A stretch of 64,000 nucleotides of DNA. It comes from Panorpa germanica. Taxonomy: Eukaryota; Arthropoda; Insecta; Mecoptera; Panorpidae. The stretch covers positions 21,525,807 to 21,589,806 of the forward strand of contig OY783206.1 in the NCBI GenBank assembly GCA_963678705.1. The letters run 5' to 3'. The notes under the pieces are model-generated. The model saw only the letters and a program-made list of their open reading frames with translations, was not told where the DNA came from and searched no databases. The position numbers and the translations under genes were made by a program. This document shows, one piece after another, positions 47,114-58,119 of this stretch (the first letter of the stretch is position 1; each line of letters begins with the position of its first letter).

Positions 47114-48784
47114 CTATGTATGGAATGTTATTCTATGCAAAATATTTATGATTTCATACTATGCGTAACATACTATTCGCGTTATACAGGGGTCTACTGT
47201 AATATGTATCTTTTAAGCGAGAAAGGACTATAATTGTTAGTGGTCTGTATGTTTTAGCCTAACAAATATGCTATTGTGAGCAACCCTTGCAATACAGGTC
47301 GGTCTCAGTTGTTGTTACAGTAGACTCGTAGGTGTCATTGTATGTTTCATTTAATAAAGTCAATGCGTTTGATGCAAATTTACCGTTAAAGGAGTAAGAT
47401 TTTATTTTGCTCTAACTTTTATATAAAAAAGAAGAAGAGATGCCTGTCCAACGAGAAATTAATCACGGGCGAAGCCGGATACTTTCCTCTAACGTCAAGA
47501 TTATAAATTACATAATTTTATGATCATAATATATTATACGTTTAATTAATTTACTACTAAACATATTAACAAAAAACCATCACAATATAAAGACAGCGGC
47601 AATGTAATAAATTTACTAATACATGTATATAAACTCCAGTCAACTGTTCTATACATATAATTAATTCACCTTTTGTTCATTCACAGTGACAATTTGACAT
47701 TGTTAATATATTTTATCCCCTCCTAAACAAAAAAAAACTGTACCCTTAGTAAAATACCCCCACCACGAAACACTAAACAAAAAACCATATACGGTTATCT
47801 ATTTTGTTCTACTACCCCCACCCCACTCTGGTTTTTGTCCTTGTTCATTGTGTAATCTCTATCCCCACCACTGTTAACATTTTGACCATGTGATCTGAAA
47901 ATGGGCGGGACTTTTGTATTTTGTAGGTTTAGGTTGTATGTATACATATATATGTGTTGTGATAGCAGGGACCTCTCTAAAGAGAAAATCATTTTCCAGT
48001 GAACGATTTCATAGGGAAAATAACCCAAAATTAATGGGACGGAAAATGTCACTATAAAGGAATGGGGAAACTGGAGAAAATAGGAAAACGAAAAGTTGTA
48101 TGGGACTTAATAACTTGTGTGAAATACGTTTATTTTAGAAGTGAAAATAATAGGGAATAATAACTGTAACAAATTTTCTTTCTTTTTATAAAACCGCTTT
48201 TAATTTATAAAGAATCAGTTTTTTGTAAAAATGTTATTATTTATAAATTTTGCGTAATTTAATCAGCTTTCATTTACCATCAAAATATTTGAAATATGTT
48301 TAAAGTGTTACTTAGATATCGCATTTATAAGATCGTGGTGGCCGCCATATTTGATCGTTCATAAGAAACGGAAAGGGGGGCGGGGGGTAGAGTTTAATTG
48401 GCTCCACACCTGAAGATTATCCACTCATTAAACTCTTTCATTGTACCAAATTCACATTTTTATCAGAAAGTGAGGTATGAACCTGCACTGTCTCTCTACT
48501 GATTAGCATTATCCTATACTTTACGCGCTATATCTCAGAAAGGGTTAATCTAACGAAAAAATGTATAAAAACAAATTTGTAGAGAATTTAATGCTCTACA
48601 ACTCTTCTTATAACTTTGAATGTCATTTACAGCATAGGAAAGAAGATATCTAGAAAAAACTGATTTCTGTAATATTTAACTTTTGAAAATCTAAACACAA
48701 AGATTTCATATCTAACTTATAAAATATAAAACAAAGATTTATACAAGTTTTAGTCTTAAATGATTAGCTTATACAATTCACAGT
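47114..48784. other. Unassigned spacer
   Basis: About 1.7 kb. GGGGGGCGGGGGG at 48376-48388 is quadruplex-capable; otherwise nothing recognised. Confidence 0.4.
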
Positions 48785-49345
48785 TATTTCCCTTTGATTT
48801 AAATATCATATATGGTGTAACAATATCCATACTTAAAACCTTAATCTTATTTATCTCAATACTACTTTTTTCGGCATGAGGTGGTAAAAAAAAAACTCGT
48901 CTGAAGTTTTAATATGTTATTCACAACATCAATAGCTATCGTTAGAACAATAATCATTTTTTTATTTCAATAATTTCGTATTTTTTTCATTAAATAACTG
49001 GTAAAACAAAACCCGGTTTTTAGAATTTCAATTTCAAAAGCGCGCCATTTTGTCAATTTTCAATTTTCTTTCTCGACCATAACTGTATTCATATAATTAA
49101 CAATTTTCTTAGATTTTATTTTTTAGATAAATAGAAGAGCCAAAATCGGCAACATCGTCCAGATCCAATTTTTGACAGGGCCATTTTTATAATAATTAAC
49201 AATTTTTTTAAATTTCAAAAAATACTTTTGTATAAAATACTGTAGTATAAGTGTAAAAAGTTAAAATATCGTTTTTCATTATTTTTATTATAAAAAAACA
49301 ATCCTGAAAATACCTTAAATTTTTGATCTCTAGACCATAGGACCC
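48785..49345 (+). repeat. Dispersed repeat R6, copy 2
   Basis: Co-linear with 36110-36715; several internal deletions of 10-40 bp. Confidence 0.65.
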
Positions 49346-49786
49346 TTAAGCCAACAAAAGGTCTTCTATTCGAATTACTGAAACTAAAGCAAAAATCGGG
49401 TCAAAACTCTCAAACGTTTCTTTAAAAATCTCCCCCTATCTAACCCCGATTAAAATACGTTTTTCTGCTGTTAACAAATTACGGGTGACAGTATTGACAG
49501 GCACCCTTATTTCAAGTAATGTGTGAGAGCGAGAGAGAGGGAAGTAGTTACTGATTCCACAAGAAATGTGAAATAAAAAGTAGTATGGGTTTGTTCCTCT
49601 AGAATCTGTGGAAAGTCGTTTATCCATTTTCCAGTAAACTGGTTCTGGTTTCAATTTGCGAGACGGTTTTTCCAGCTACTCGCCCATTAACTTTGGATTG
49701 TCATTTTGAAAATAAACAGCTTTCAACAATGTTGTGTAATAAACTTAACAAAAGAGAAGATGATTGGTACAACCACCTCTCCCAAC

Positions 49787-50010
49787 CAGAGGCGGCTGCG
49801 CTGGCTACGGGAATTGCTAGTGCATTTATTTATACTATTTTTTAATATTTTAGGTAGTAAATTTATGAAACAAAAATGTTTCAATCGTTCGGCGGTGCTT
49901 GAAAATGGTTTACGGCTTTGAATGTGATGACGAACAAAAGGGTCGAATACCTACTCAGTCTCCAGTGTAATCGTTTTTTCTAGTTGTGTTTAGTAAATAA
50001 TTAAAAATAT
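49787..50010 (+). mobile_element. Left end of a transposon related to the 62-kb element
   Basis: Begins AGAGGCGGCTGCGCTGGCTA; the following TATGAAACAAAAATGTT, GAACAAAAGGGTCGA and CAGTCTCCAGT blocks recur in order at 62112-62220, directly upstream of the transposase-like ORF. The match ends after GTAAATAATTAAAAAT, so the coding part is missing here. Confidence 0.6.
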
Positions 50011-50738
50011 TTTTTTTTTTATTAATATTTCACGGGCTTCTTAGGACCACGGTCCTTATTAAAAATAATTGATAATGGTGTTTAAATGGACCAATGAATT
50101 TGTTTATCCTTGCTGAACAATAGACCCTTGACGTTTGTTTTCTAAATATATTTTTTTCGTTCGAAATATGAAAGCTTTCGACGTATTAAGTTGCATGCCG
50201 CATTAGTGTGGACGTGTTGTTCAACTTCTTACAACAAATGTTGGCTGTTGCATGTTTAAGCCGCACGTATGTGTACGACGCTTTACTGTCCTACGAAGCA
50301 TGATTTCACAAAATCAAAATTACATTTAAGGTTAAAACCTTAAATTAAAACTAAAAAAAGGGTGAGTGGAAATGGGACATTATGTAAAGAACTTAAAAAT
50401 TAGCCTTGCCATTAAATGTGTATTTTTATAAGTTATAGATCAAATTAAAGGTAATTTTTATCTCTAGACGATGGGATTACGTAAAAGTACCCGCAAATAG
50501 GGGTTGCCAACTGTTAAAGATACGTAAGAGCGAGAGAGATATAGTGCACACATCGTTCATCAGACAAGGACGCAGTATGCTAGTTGTCCCTAATTTAAAA
50601 CTATTACGACCGCAAGACGTTGCGAACCTAAACTTTTTAAGTTCTTTACATATCTCTCTTGGAAATGCATTTTATTTTATGTTAATAAACAATTAAATTG
50701 TACATTGATAGGCTTGACTTAAGTAATATATGTAACAG
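50011..50738. other. Unassigned spacer
   Basis: Nothing recognised. Confidence 0.4.
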
Positions 50739-50744
50739 TTTCTA

Positions 50745-51011
50745 CCATAGAGATATAAGAAAAGAGTGCGCGAAGGATACGACCGCGTGTAAGAGAAAGC
50801 GATAAAAGCAAAGAGAGAGATAGCCTGCCGAGTTTCCTATTTGTCTCTTTCTACCCGAACCGCTACTGCTGGCTTGGTTGATTAGCGGTGAGGTAGAGGG
50901 TAAGCAAGCAAGCAGACGTTCAAACAGTGCTCTGCTAGAAAAAGCTATCTCTCTCTTTGCCCTTATCGCAGTATTCAGCCTCTTGCGCACTCTATTCTTA
51001 AACCTCTATGG
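50745..51011. mobile_element. Foldback MITE with ~70-bp imperfect inverted repeats (267 bp)
   Basis: CCATAGAGATATAAGAAAAG with AGTGCGCGAAG and CAAAGAGAGAGATAGC on the left are mirrored by GCTATCTCTCTCTTTG, CTTGCGCACTCTATTCTTAA and CTCTATGG on the right. TTTCTA flanks both sides as a possible 6-bp duplication. Opposing frames at 50742-51081 arise from the palindromic structure. Confidence 0.75.
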
Positions 51012-51012
51012 T

Positions 51013-51530
51013 TTCTACTCTCTTAAGACAGATGTGCCTTCAGTGTGCGACCACCCTCATATTTCTAATAATAAACAATAAATATATTAAGCATTTTATT
51101 AGTTATTCTACTGTAACACAGATGGTATTATATTTATTGTTTAAAAAGGCGCCACCACATTTAAATCTTAAACTAATAAAAATGTCAGATTTGTATTTAT
51201 TACTTCCAGCCCCTAAAAATAACCAAACATTAACCCCCAATGGGAAAATAAACTAACCTCAAGGGGTAGTCACAGAACAGAAATTTATATATGTTTTTAG
51301 GGGTTGATAGATTAGGTATTGAGGAACTGGCTTAGGGGCTGCCAAGCCGGCTGATAGTTTTATTGAATGAAAACTTAAAAAATATAAGAATTAAAAAACT
51401 ATAAAATATAAAATGTTTTCTTTAAATATTTTGAAAGGTCCTTTATAAATAAAAGATCTACTTTTTAATTTGCTCTTATTAGATTATAGAAAATTAGAAT
51501 TATATATAGGTTTAGATGATTCAATTAAAG
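51013..51530. other. Unassigned spacer
   Basis: Nothing recognised. Confidence 0.4.
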
Positions 51531-51531
51531 T

Positions 51532-52202
51532 GGGGGTCAGGTCAAATGGATACAAAAAAGCATATTTTCGATAATGTTCTTTTATGACACAGTTAATAAA
51601 TAATTATTTCTATAATTACTATATGATAAAATAACATTTAAAGAATACTTTGTGAAATTTTCATAAATAGAAATCAAGAAATGAGGCATTGACAACGAAT
51701 CTCCGCAGACGCCACAAAAAAAATTCTCATTGCGGTGTCCCTCATAACTCATCACTGGATTATTGCAAATTAAAAACCCAAAATGATTTCATTAGTTGAT
51801 AAGCTTCTGCAGGTAACCCTGTTGAGTTTTTTTCTTATTGATTTTTCAATTTTTTACAGCAGTCTTAGAATTCAAAATACCGATTTTTCATGAAAATAAT
51901 CAGAAACTTTGTTGTTTTAAAGTAAGAAAGAAAGAGTATGAAAAATTTTAAAAGGATCGATGCAGTAGATTTTGTGATAGAGAGGACACCGACTCTGAAA
52001 AGCAATGTGTGAGAAAAACGCGTTTAAAGAATTTAAAAAAAGACGAACTGAAGAAAGAAGAAAGAAGAAGCGGTCTGGCTTGGTACAGGTGAAGATTTAA
52101 AACTCTATATCTCCGACAGTTTTACTTGAATCGACTTCTAATTTTCACACAATAAACTTAAAACGTTGTACATTAATATAAATAAATTGACACCTTACCC
52201 CC
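51532..52202 (+). mobile_element. RA element, copy 2 (671 bp)
   Basis: GGGGGTCAGGT at the left and ACCTTACCCCC at the right form short inverted ends. The whole interval is the reverse complement of 14275-14950. A third, cut copy at 57824 was the target of the copia insertion. Confidence 0.7.
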
Positions 52203-52309
52203 TCCTTAATATCGGACTCGAATTGCTATTATTTTTCAGCAAATATGTATTTGAATTATAATAAACATACAATAAAATCCGATAGTACTTTTTCGATATA
52301 TTTTTGCTT

Positions 52310-52445
52310 ATAACTTTTTTGTTATAAAAGTTACATGAAAAAGTTGTTGACAAAAGATGTAGATAATATTACTATCTACAAAAAAGCATTTTACGAAATT
52401 TTTGTGGGAGTTGTAGTTTGTAAGATAAATAAAGAAAACTTATGA
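52310..52445 (+). repeat. Dispersed repeat R5, copy 2
   Basis: AAAAAGTTGTTGACAAAAGA and ATAATATTACTATCTACAAA match 30460-30605. Confidence 0.6.
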
Positions 52446-53849
52446 TAAACAATGAAAATTTGCCATAATGCTTACTTCGACGTTAAGTTTCTCTAACATT
52501 AAATATTATATCTTAAAATTAATTCTGACACCTACAACAAATATCTCACTACCGAGTTTTCAACACTTTCCTATGTCCCCTAATTCCTGTTATACAATCC
52601 CTGGAATTTAAACATCATTCTCCATCCGGGTTCGTTTATTTCCATTTATTAATTTCTCCAGTGCTTTTGAAACTCTCAAATTTCTCTATAGCTCTGATGA
52701 AAGACATTGTTCGCTAGTTTCAAATCCATTGGGGTTTTATTCTAGTCTGGTTTATTAGATGTTAATAGACTTAGGTTAGAATAGTGTCAGTACGCTTACG
52801 CTGTGTTTGAAGACAGTGATGACATCTATAATCACTTCCACTCATTAGAAATTAGATGTTATTCTTGTACTAGCATCTTGGAAATTATTATACATACATA
52901 AATATTGAAAATGTTTGAATTCTTGAAAAGTTCTTTATTTTGGGTCTAGTCTAGTCTGGAATCGTTTTGTTTTATAGTTATAATAATTACAGCTAGTACC
53001 AGGTACTTTATATTTTTAGCCATTATACACTATTTTCAATTGATGTACCATGAAGAACTATTACGCCCTAATTAGTTATCTTAAAGTCGTAAAATATAAA
53101 TAAAACAAGACACAAAATGTTTAAAAAATATATCTTAAGTATTCTAAATATGACAAAAACCATATCCTTTTGTTTTGACAAGAACATGTGCTCTTGTAAA
53201 GGACACTTGTCATTTCTAAATAAAGTCCTTAACGCCAGGTCCTATTTCTACCAGCCGCTGAAAGATAAATGTATCTACTTAAGGACATAAGATCCTTTTG
53301 TTTGTTTACTTTAAATTTTCAATGAAATTTAGAGCATGAATGGTTTTTTTCTTGTAATATGAGACAGCTACAATATTTTGACATTTCAATTTTTTGTTTG
53401 TTTAAATTATTAAAAGTGATAAATACTTATTCTGTCCCAAAATAGTTGTCATATTTGTATAAAGCAACATAATTTAAATATGATGTTAATATAAGTGTCC
53501 TTAATTTAGTTACAAGAATGCAATTGTTTTGATGAGTGCGCATATTAAACAAGGCATCAGTCGTACAAAGTATCGTTTTAACGTGAACCTCGAGAACGCT
53601 TCTACAAATTTCTAAAAAAAAAAAACTGATATATTGTAAGAGAAATAAACTAAGAAAGTTTCGACTGCATTTTAGATTGCGGAAGATGTAAACGCTAAAG
53701 TTGATGATTTTGTTAAAATAGCATACGCGTTGTACTGGACAGCGTTACTCTATTTCTCAGCAATGTGATTGTATTTATTCTGTGTAGTGTGTATGTATAT
53801 AAAAGCTTATAAGAATTAAGTACAGTCTTTAAAAAAAATGACATACACT
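52446..53849. other. Unassigned spacer
   Basis: About 1.4 kb of AT-rich DNA; nothing recognised. Confidence 0.4.
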
Positions 53850-54392
53850 CAGTGCCGGCCTTAGCTATTGCGAACTCCTGTGTGGATGATCTTTGCGAGG
53901 CCCCTTGTCAGAGACGGATTTTGAGGTGTGGAGGCACTTAATTATTTTCGGAATAAAAAATACAATTTTTTTTCGTCAAGTCTTTCAAAAATGTATTGCT
54001 TTTATTTCTATTATGGAGGCCCTCTCTTATGGAGGCTCAGGGCTGTAACTCCGCTTGACCTTCCTCAAATTCGGGACTGTCCTCTCAAATCCGGGCTTGC
54101 CCCTTGTTCTTTGTGTAATTTATGTAAATTGAAAGAGTTTTAGTGACGATTGACGAGTTTTAAAATTTTTTATTGGAAATATTATAAAAATTAACAAGCA
54201 CAAAGACGACAAATATTAATGTTGATAAAATAAGGCACATGAATGCCTTAAAAGATATACGCAGTGATTCTAGTGAGATTTCTAAAGAGCGAGGCGCGAT
54301 ATTCAAATACATAAATAGTAACGAGTTTTTTTACTTGGGCTGTTCCGCAAGAGTGCGGGGCCTCGGGCGGGTGCCCTGCTTGCCTAACCCCC
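53850..54392 (+). mobile_element. hAT-1 MITE interrupted by a hAT-2 MITE
   Basis: Left end CAGTGCCGGCCTTAGC. After the nested element (53909-54099) the match to 7323-7723 resumes with TTGTGTAATTTATGTAAATT and continues to GGGTGCCCTGCTTGCC. The right terminus is lost in this copy. Frames at 53928-54143 and 54239-54427 fall in MITE DNA and are not genes. Confidence 0.78.
53909..54099 (-). mobile_element. hAT-2 MITE nested in hAT-1 (191 bp)
   Basis: Starts CAGAGACGGATTTTGAGG and ends CTCAAATCCGGGCTTG, flanked by a perfect 8-bp duplication CCCCTTGT (53901-53908 and 54100-54107). The right end carries a short tandem repeat of the terminal CTCAAATTCGGGACTG motif. The host hAT-1 must be older than this insertion. 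Confidence 0.85.
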
Positions 54393-55539
54393 TAATAGAA
54401 TTTAACATATATTTAATGTCTATGTAGTGAAATTCGCCACCCGCGATAAACGACGCTGACGCTAATTTCACAGCAGCATTTATTTCTACAACTCTTCTAT
54501 ACTTTTGTGTAGTAATATTTAAACGTCAAATAAAAAAAAAATGAACACTTTTTATAACACCTACTGGATACAGATATTAACGTAACCCCACCCCCACTCC
54601 ATCACCCTCCTACTAACCGCGACATTGTCCACAATATATTTAATTAAAACGAGTAAATTTTTTGGCATTATTAAAAAGAAGTTTTTAAGTCGTTGATTGA
54701 CTTACATACCATTTAGTGAAAATATTTAAGTCATTTAAATTAAAAATTACGTTGTTTAATAATCGTAAAATTAATAAATTGTTGACAGCAGAATAGCGTA
54801 CCACTGGTGTAGCCATCCTTATGCAAACTAATATATTTTTAATATCGTATATAAGATATTTATTAATTTATCTTCCTACAATACACCACTGTCTGTTAAA
54901 ATTAGATCTCACTTCAAAATGTTAAAAATGTTGTTTTTATTTATTTGATTGTTGACAAACTTACGTTCTGTTAATAGTACAATTAAGAACGACTTAATAT
55001 AGATGACGGAGAGGGGTTAGAGAGGGGCGGGGGTATGCCCTTGTGCGTACAACATATTACAAACATACAAAATGCATAAAAGATTGTTTTAGAACATACA
55101 AAAATATGTTTTTATTGAAAAAGTTAATATTAGATCACAAATAGAATAAAAAGACTTGTTGAAAAAAATATCTATGTTTAAAAATACATATGATGATAGC
55201 TTAAAGATAGAAAGTTCGAATTTTAGTAACATGTCGTTCTTAAGGTCATTGTCGTTCTATAATCCTTACCGGTTAAATGTTATTAATTATTTTATAGTTA
55301 TAAAGGATACTATTACCTAATTATTCTGAAAATTTGAAATTGATTGACCGTTTCGGGTTCTTGAAAAATTAAAACAAAATTCGAAGAGATATTTTCTAAA
55401 ACATATAGCTGTTTGACAATGTCGTTATTTAAGTAAAACAACGTAAAGTTAAACACTTTCTTATTAAATAAACGTGTTGGCACTTTCAACAGATTCAGAA
55501 GTTTACTTACCTACTATTTACTTAGCGCCAGGTAGAAAA
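54393..55539. other. Unassigned spacer
   Basis: Nothing recognised. Confidence 0.4.
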
Positions 55540-55665
55540 GAAACCTTGAAATTAGCTTATAGCAAGTACGCAAGTATGAACCTTGCATTGCTATAATGAA
55601 AAATAAGAAATGAACCCTAAAATTAGTTTGGAGCAATCTGGCAAGCATGAACCAATTTACTATCT
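55540..55665 (-). repeat. R2 repeat, two units
   Basis: AACCTTGAAATTAGCTTATA and TGAACCCTAAAATTAGTTTG, each followed by GCAAG...ATGAACC. Confidence 0.6.
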
Positions 55666-55797
55666 GGGTAGGTTACTTAACTGTTAGTTCGTCCACTCTG
55701 ACTACGCAGACAATTCTTAACAATATGATTGTGCACAAGAACATCTTTAAACATAAAAAGGATGGTTTAATCTTCAATGTTTACCCTTATATACTCA

Positions 55798-56312
55798 TAC
55801 TGTAGGTATTATTCTCACTCACTGTGTTAATTTTGTATTTAATTTAAATTGTATAACATTTGGAGGTATGCGTAATCATTCCCTGTTAACCATTTTTAAC
55901 TTAGAATTTAATTTAAGGTTTCCTTTTGTTTTAGAACCTTACAAGGTCCAATATTTCTAAATTAAAAAGAAGTATATCATATTATAACCTCCAAAATGTG
56001 ACAGTCTGTCAAAATGCAGCAGGATGTATTTTTAAAAGATGTTCAAGATCAGTTTGACAAAAATAAAGAAGTAAAAACAATTTCTATTACTAATTGTTAT
56101 TAAAACATCAATTTTAATTATTTCACATTTAATTTTGTCCAATTGCCGAACTGTCAAAATGTATATTATTAACGACGCATGCGCATATACTAAATTAACT
56201 AAACTCAAATTAAAACACGAATGAGGAATGTCTGAAAACGTGAAATCAAGATTAAAATATTAAATAAAAACATAAATTAAATATTATAACAGTGAGTGAG
56301 AATGAGGCTTTA
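55798..56312 (+). mobile_element. R7 MITE, best copy (~515 bp)
   Basis: ATTCTCACTCACTGTGTTAA at the left and ACAGTGAGTGAGAATGAGG at the right define the TIR (ATTCTCACTCACTGT). Interior includes ACCTTACAAGGTCCAAT and ACGACGCATGCGCAT. Non-coding. Confidence 0.75.
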
Positions 56313-56795
56313 ATTAAAAAACCATTTTTACGTATATGTGACGTAGTTTGCGTCTCGAAGATTTAAAGACTTTTAAAGATTTTCTTAGAAGATTTAAAAT
56401 TCTCCAATGTATCCACTACAAGAAAAACAGCAACTTTTTTAAATTGTCAGAGTAGTAATCCCTTAAACAAGCTTCGGACAATTACAAGGTGTCTATCAAT
56501 AAATATCCTACAAGTAAATCAATCTGGATATTAACCGTTGTCCTTTTCATCCCTTGTAACACATTTGGGGTTGGTAAATAGTACAAATAGCACCGATTTG
56601 TCAGCTTAGTCGGTGGTGTAAGGATTTATATATAAATCAGGGGTTGTATTTTGTTGTAGGGGTGAGCTAGAGATTGATTTCATTTAAGCCAGCCACATGA
56701 ACAGGGTTGCATCAGTAAGGGCCCGGAAAAATAACACAACTTAAATAAGAGTGAGGTTATTACATTTACTTATTTACTATAACATAAATCCTTGA
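56313..56795. other. Unassigned spacer
   Basis: Nothing recognised. Confidence 0.4.
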
Positions 56796-56935
56796 CAAAA
56801 ATTGTTAATTACGTGTAATAAACGTTCTGATACGTTCACACTGAGCATTGTAGGTTATGTTTTAATGTCATAGTCGTCAACGCATGTGTGTACGGTACCC
56901 GAACACACCCGAAGCAAATATTCGGGCACGTCTAA
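56796..56935 (+). repeat. Dispersed repeat R8, copy 3
   Basis: About 100 bp (TTGTTAATTACGTGTAATAA onward) nearly identical to 18005-18110. Confidence 0.65.
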
Positions 56936-57535
56936 ACAAAGCACTAAATTAGCAAGTCATTTTTGCATAAGTAAGACTTTTCCTTTAATCTTCTCCTTAC
57001 TTTTAAATGCGGTCCTGCCTATCAGCTACCCCTAACACCTAATATAGGGGTAAGTTAAACAGAACGCACGGGGGGTGACAGTAAATCGTAGTTAGTAGCG
57101 ACAATGATTGTTTTTTCTGAAAGGTTTAACAGGGAAAAATCTATTTTCTAGATTTATTTGAATTGGATTCACATTAAATGGGAAAATAGGTGGAAAACTC
57201 TGTTAATTAATCGTTATTTATTTGAACGGTGGAAAAGGAAAACACTAAACGTTTATTGTAGAAAATTTAAATTAATGTCGAACGATTTTAGTGAGGTTTT
57301 TAGGTCATTTATTTACTTCGGAGAACTACTCGTACTTTTTTTTTCTTTTTTATTTAATTTATTTAATTCCCAAGGTGAATTCTACCACTGACGACCTTCT
57401 ACTGTGTTGCATTATTCGCCTTATATTTGTGGGCTATACTGCTGGTTGATTAGTTTATTATCATAGATGCACATAATAAATTTAATTTGTAAAAACCAAA
57501 CCTAGAAAATATAATTGTTTTATTTAACTTGTTCA
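56936..57535. other. Unassigned spacer
   Basis: Nothing recognised. Confidence 0.4.
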
Positions 57536-57539
57536 TTAT

Positions 57540-57793
57540 CCCAGTAAACATTTTGGAGTCACTTTGACATCATATTGAAGATGCGTCATGATTTTTTTGT
57601 CATTAAAGAGTTCATTTATAGTTCAGTTTCTCACATTTTTTCATATAAAATGTCTACTTTATCGGCTACAAATGACGAAATTACTCCACCTGTCGGAATA
57701 CAAATGAAAATAAAGTTGATGCGAACTATAATTGAAGAGAAATAGTGATAGAAACGTCACTAAATAGGGCACTTCACCAAATTGTTTACTGGG
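57540..57793. mobile_element. R9 TIR element, short copy (254 bp)
   Basis: CCCAGTAAACATTTTGGAGT and CCAAATTGTTTACTGGG with AT on both sides. The right 60 bp are almost identical to the 861-bp copy at 10890. Confidence 0.72.
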
Positions 57794-57823
57794 ATGTTTC
57801 ATTGTTTTCTGCTTAAGGGAGGG

Positions 57824-57891
57824 TTAAGTTTAAATCGATACTAAGAAAGCATAATTCCGATAATGTTTTTTGATGACACAGTTAATATAAA
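57824..57891 (+). mobile_element. RA element, left end cut by the copia insertion
   Basis: AAGCATAATTCCGATAATG and ATGACACAGTTAAT match the left end of 51532-52202. The match stops exactly where TGTTGG of the LTR begins. Confidence 0.65.
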
Positions 57892-58096
57892 TGTTGGAAT
57901 TACAATACATTCATTCTTAAATTAAATTACTGAAACTGGTTTTGTTTTTGTTTATATAAAACTATTATATTAAATTCAATTGTTTTATGTCTATAAGAAA
58001 TTTTTACTGATTTCTTTCTGTATAATTTCAGTCTGAGGACTTATTGATTAATAAAATATTTAATATATAACTGTGCATATAATATCTGCTTCAATA
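57892..58096 (+). mobile_element. copia-type 5' LTR (205 bp)
   Basis: Starts TGTTGGAATTACAATAC, like known copia LTRs, and ends directly before the primer-binding site. The end is TA instead of CA. TATATAAAA at 57953-57961 can serve as TATA box and AATAAA at 58050-58055 as polyadenylation signal. No 3' LTR partner was found in the window. Confidence 0.78.
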
Positions 58097-58110
58097 GGTT
58101 ATGGGCCCAG
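58097..58110 (+). other. copia primer-binding site (initiator tRNA anticodon arm)
   Basis: GGTTATGGGCCCAG is complementary to the anticodon arm of initiator tRNA-Met, not to its 3' end. Drosophila copia is known to use this half-tRNA priming mode. The site follows the LTR without a gap and precedes the gag start by 9 nt. Confidence 0.82.
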
Positions 58111-58119
58111 GCAATTAAT

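Noticed and set aside
50742-51256. Opposing frames around the foldback element
   Set aside because: Product of palindromic MITE DNA and adjacent spacer.
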